DNA of 64,000 nucleotides from Buddleja alternifolia (Eukaryota; Streptophyta; Magnoliopsida; Lamiales; Scrophulariaceae): contig CM033397.1 in NCBI GenBank assembly GCA_019426215.1, positions 31,374,480 to 31,438,479 of the forward strand, in the 5' to 3' direction. The notes under the pieces are model-generated. The model was not told the origin of the DNA. It searched no databases and saw nothing but the letters and a program-made list of their open reading frames with translations. Made by a program: the position numbers and the translations under genes. Shown piece after piece: positions 60,726-64,000 of this stretch (within the stretch, counting starts at the first letter, position 1; each line of letters starts with the position of its first letter).

Positions 60726-63700
60726 ATGGCACCAAAGAAATCTTCGTCTGCTTCTGCCGAACTTACCATCAAGGTTACTGAAGGCCTTGTTGTCGACTGG
60801 AAATTCCTCTATGAACAACCTCAAATCAATCTAACAGACATGATGGACATGGTCGTCAAAGCTGGGCTTAAACCGTTCTTGACCCAATACTCCTATCTGT
60901 TTCCGACTGAAGTCGACACCTTCTGGGAAACTGCTAAACTTTCAGAGGACAAGAAGTCTATCTCTTGTCTAATTCCCTTATCCAAGAAGGAGTCTCCCAA
61001 GGAATTTATTCTGTCTACTGTCTCCATTGCCAAGAACTTCAATCTTCCAAATGAGGGTGAGGCATTGGATTGTGTTACTTTAAAACAAATCAAGGACGCA
61101 TGGACAACCATGAGTGCGTACAACAATGTACCCTATACTCAGTACTTTGAAAAGAAAGACCTGGTATCCAAATACCGATTGTTGGCTGATTTCTGCAGCA
61201 AGATCATAGAATGCCGAGTGGGAACCCTTGATAAGGTGAACCCAGTACAATTTCAGATGATGACTGCTATACTCCTCAACATCAAGATCAACTGGAGTGA
61301 GTACATTTTTGGAAGGTTTCGGGACTGTCTAAGCACCTCGAATAAACCTTATGGGCTTGTTCTAAGTGACCTGCTGTACAAATCATAGTGCTTCTACTCT
61401 TCTGGTCTCCCGTTGAATAAGACCAAGTTGCTGGGAAGAAGGATTCTGAATAATATTTTTAATCCTCCAAAGATTAGTGGTGCTGCTAAACCACTATCTG
61501 AGCGTCTGGAAGTACGTCAAGAGTCCGATGAGGAAGCGGAGCGTCCAGTGCCAGAAGAAGCCGTGAAGCGTCCAGCTGTTACCAAGAAGAGGGCTCCAAG
61601 AAAGCCTAAGGTACAAGTTGTTCCTGCTCTTCAGAAAGATGATGAGGAAACTGATGAGGATGCACATGACAAGTTACCTCTAAAGCGGAGGAAGCTGGAA
61701 GGAATCATCAAACAAATCGAATTTGATGAACCAGCTGCTGCTCCTCCTGCTCAAGCGCTTAAGCTCGTTGAAGGAGTCAACATGAAGAAAATATTCAAGC
61801 GCTCCAGGACAAGCAAGCGTCGGGCTGCTCCTGTTCCTGAAGAGCCTGAGACTGTTGAGCCAAGCGCTCAAGTTGCTGCTGAGCCAAGCGCGCAGAGTAT
61901 TGCTGTTGAGACAAGTTCTCAGGGTAAGTTTATTTCTTCCCACAGCATTTCTATTCCTACATCTGTAGAAGATCCTGCTCTTATAGAGGATAGTTCTTTT
62001 GTTACAGCTATAGTTCCAGCCGCCGCTGAAGCATCAACAGATGTCCTCCTAGACGTTGAGATGACAGAAGTTGTGGCTATCGCTAAAGATGTTGCCGCAG
62101 AGGTTGCTGCAACTGACGCTGAGGAACCTGCTACTAAAGAGGTTCAAACATCAATCCCTATTTAGGCGATAACAGAGGCACGCTCAGAAGGTCAGAGCGT
62201 TGCTGAAGACGTTTTAGCGCAGACACTTCTTCCAACTGGACCCGCTGAAGACGATTGATCATTCGATCAACTACATGCCTCCAGCACTCGAAGAAGATTT
62301 CATTCATGCAGGATACAATGAAGAAAGATACATTGCTGCTGAGAATGAAATTGCCCTGTTGATTGAAGACGACAATAAAATCAGGGATATCGTGTTTAAC
62401 ACGGAGTTGACAGAAATCGAGCGAAAGTTCTATAGAGCCATTGAACTTGGAAAAACCCCTAGTCAAATACCGTCTTCTCTTATTCTTCAACAAGACAGAC
62501 AAGGAGGAAGGACTCCTAGATGTGATGTGGATTTGGCATATTATCTCGATTATGCCCACAGCAGGAGTACAGGCTTCGCCCTAAGGGATTACAACATTCA
62601 GGTGTATGAGCCTCTGCGTCTTAGCTTTCTCAATCCATCTGAAGCAGAATATTGAACAGAGAAGGCTACACACACTTTCCTCAGACTGCTAATAGTATTG
62701 AAAATCAATCTTCAGTTAACCCACTTCGCCTGTGGAAGAATAAAGCAGTTCATGCCAGTGAGCGTCTAGAATCATTGACATATTTAATTTAGACTGAAGC
62801 CGATGCATCCTTTGACAATGTCTGGAACGCCAACTATCAGACTGATAGATATCGCTTTGAATCTATCAGAGATATTCATCATGAAGGCATTCGCGCTATG
62901 GTCAATGCTGGAACAGATTACTGCATAAATGAAGTCAACTGGGTTGAAGCGTATGTGGGCCACAAATACACATTCTCAGAGTTAGTCCAAGCTCCCCATT
63001 TATTTGGCATAGGCATGCATGACAAGAAGCGTCAGTTTGCCAAGTATTGCCTGAAGAAGCGTCAACAGAGAGTTGGACCTGTTCTGAAGCTCCCACTCGT
63101 TAGACATCAAACTGAGCAGTGTCTGCGTCAAGAGCTTTACCGACTGTCCAATACTCCTCTACTCTTCAAATCTCAAACATCTTCCAGTGGTACCTCTTCT
63201 GTATCATGCTTGAATTTTGCTCCGAGCCACTGTGAGGATAACTTCAATATGATGGTGAGGATTATGACTCCATTGTCTCTGTTCGACAAAATCTTCACTG
63301 CAAATCTCTGATAATGGAACGGCTCTGTAATCAACTCTTTCCGAGGATATCCTTTGCTCCCTTCTCTCCGCACAGAGGCACTCAATCATTATGAGTTTGT
63401 CCTCTCACTGCTTGAAAGAAATCAGGGACTCGCTCAAGCGCTCTATCCATACTTAGAAGAGTACTACACTGCTTATGTGCCTGAGGCTCAGCGTCTCCAG
63501 TCTCTTCCTTCTAACTGCTTGATTGGATTTTCCAGAGATTACCGCCCAGATTCAATCTTTTCCATTTGTCAAGCGTCGTCCAAACTCTTTCCGCATCATG
63601 TGCTGGATATCATTGGTCCAATGCAGATCAGGGCCATTGATAGTCCCCTCCGCACATTCATTTCCGAAACTTGTGTGACTAGAACCAGACTTGATGAACT

Positions 63701-64000
63701 TTTGGAAGATGCGTCCACCTCCTATGCCGATTTAGCAAATTGGAACTTCCAATTCGATGACTTTTGTCAACCAGAGTCAACGCTTGAGGAAGCGCCTGCT
63801 AAGTCAGTTGAAGCGTTCACATCGGAAGTCACCAATATTCCAGCACCTGCTGAAGAACCCGTTCAAGCGTCTCCACCAAAGGATATTCCTGATGCTTCTG
63901 AACCAGTTGCTGATGATATTGCTGAGGATCTTTCTCTTGACATACGAGGTACTGTCTTTGATCCTGCATATCAAGTTCCTATTGACTCTCTCAAACACTC
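60726..64000 (+). pseudogene. COP2 ORF2, broken, continues past the right edge
   Basis: It starts MAPKKSSSASAELTIKVTEG. The first frame (to 61388) has the same blocks as COP1 ORF2: ISCLIPLSKK, LLADFCSKIIECRVGTLDKV and MMTAILLNIKINWSEYIFGR. An acidic/Pro/Ala-rich middle follows (61413-62165). A GTAAGT donor at 61924 sits where COP1 has intron 1, but its acceptor is unclear. Later fragments: 62275-62655, 62898-63311, and an ATG-less open frame from 63315 to the edge (GLAQALYPYLEEYYTAYVPE) matching COP1 34568 onward. Stops at 61386, 62163, 62656 and others show decay. Confidence 0.72.

Larger units (their letters stand above)
44518..64000 (+). mobile_element. COP2: SIRE/Maximus-like copia element, split by COP3, running off the window
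   Basis: 5' LTR 44518-45488, gag, and pol to 50250; then COP3 (50251-59085); then pol resumes at 59086 with the GAATA duplication and ends at 59888. ORF2 runs from 60726 to the right edge. The 3' LTR is outside. Stops from TGG and CAG changes mark it as older than COP3. Confidence 0.88.

Noticed and set aside
61924..61945. A 22-nt GTAAGT...CAG interval in COP2 ORF2 as an intron
   Set aside because: Far below the minimum plant intron length; only the donor is credible, and the acceptor must be elsewhere or deleted.

Overview
This is a stretch of a eudicot-type plant nuclear genome: AT-rich, with an intron-bearing plant gene at the left edge followed by layered transposable elements. The species cannot be named from the sequence. 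Functional names below rest on motif recognition by eye; no search was run.

Layout. (1) 1-4.3 kb: the last ten exons of a PQ-loop membrane transporter gene on the + strand, all with GT/AG borders and open phase, so probably a working gene whose 5' exons lie off the window. Two of its introns hold small DNA transposons, one Mutator-like and one CACTA-like. (2) 4.76-about 14.6 kb: a decayed autonomous-type Helitron on the - strand, with a 3' hairpin and CTAG end just behind the gene, an RPA-like OB-fold relic, and a broken multi-exon Rep/helicase gene. (3) 15.1-41.5 kb: a Ty3/gypsy element of Tekay/Del type (GYP1) with roughly 3.6-kb LTRs. Its left LTR is hit by a 1.36-kb MITE. Its interior is almost wholly replaced by a complete but dead Ty1/copia element of SIRE/Maximus type (COP1, 23199-37689, duplication GTATT). 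COP1's own 5' LTR is hit by a LINE tail. (4) 41.9-44.5 kb: another gypsy LTR (GYP2) carrying a hAT-like element. (5) 44.5 kb to the right edge: COP2, a second SIRE-like element inserted in GYP2. COP2 is itself split by COP3 (50251-59085, - strand, duplication GAATA), the youngest and nearly open copy.

Working units. Each COP element has LTR, tRNA-iMet primer site, a long gag with zinc knuckle plus a coiled-coil and Tyr-rich extension, and pol in the order protease-integrase-RT-RNase H. Each then has a spacer and an extra gene (ORF2) beginning MAPK.

The most interesting observation concerns ORF2. All three copies carry the same upstream arrangement: the palindrome ACACGTGTC, then TATTTAAA 44-60 bp on, then the ORF2 ATG 118-126 bp further. 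The COP1 copy also contains two intron-like interruptions of the same phase. This looks like a gene with its own promoter and splicing riding inside a retrotransposon. A second notable feature is a possible three-way RNA junction near the end of all five COP LTRs.
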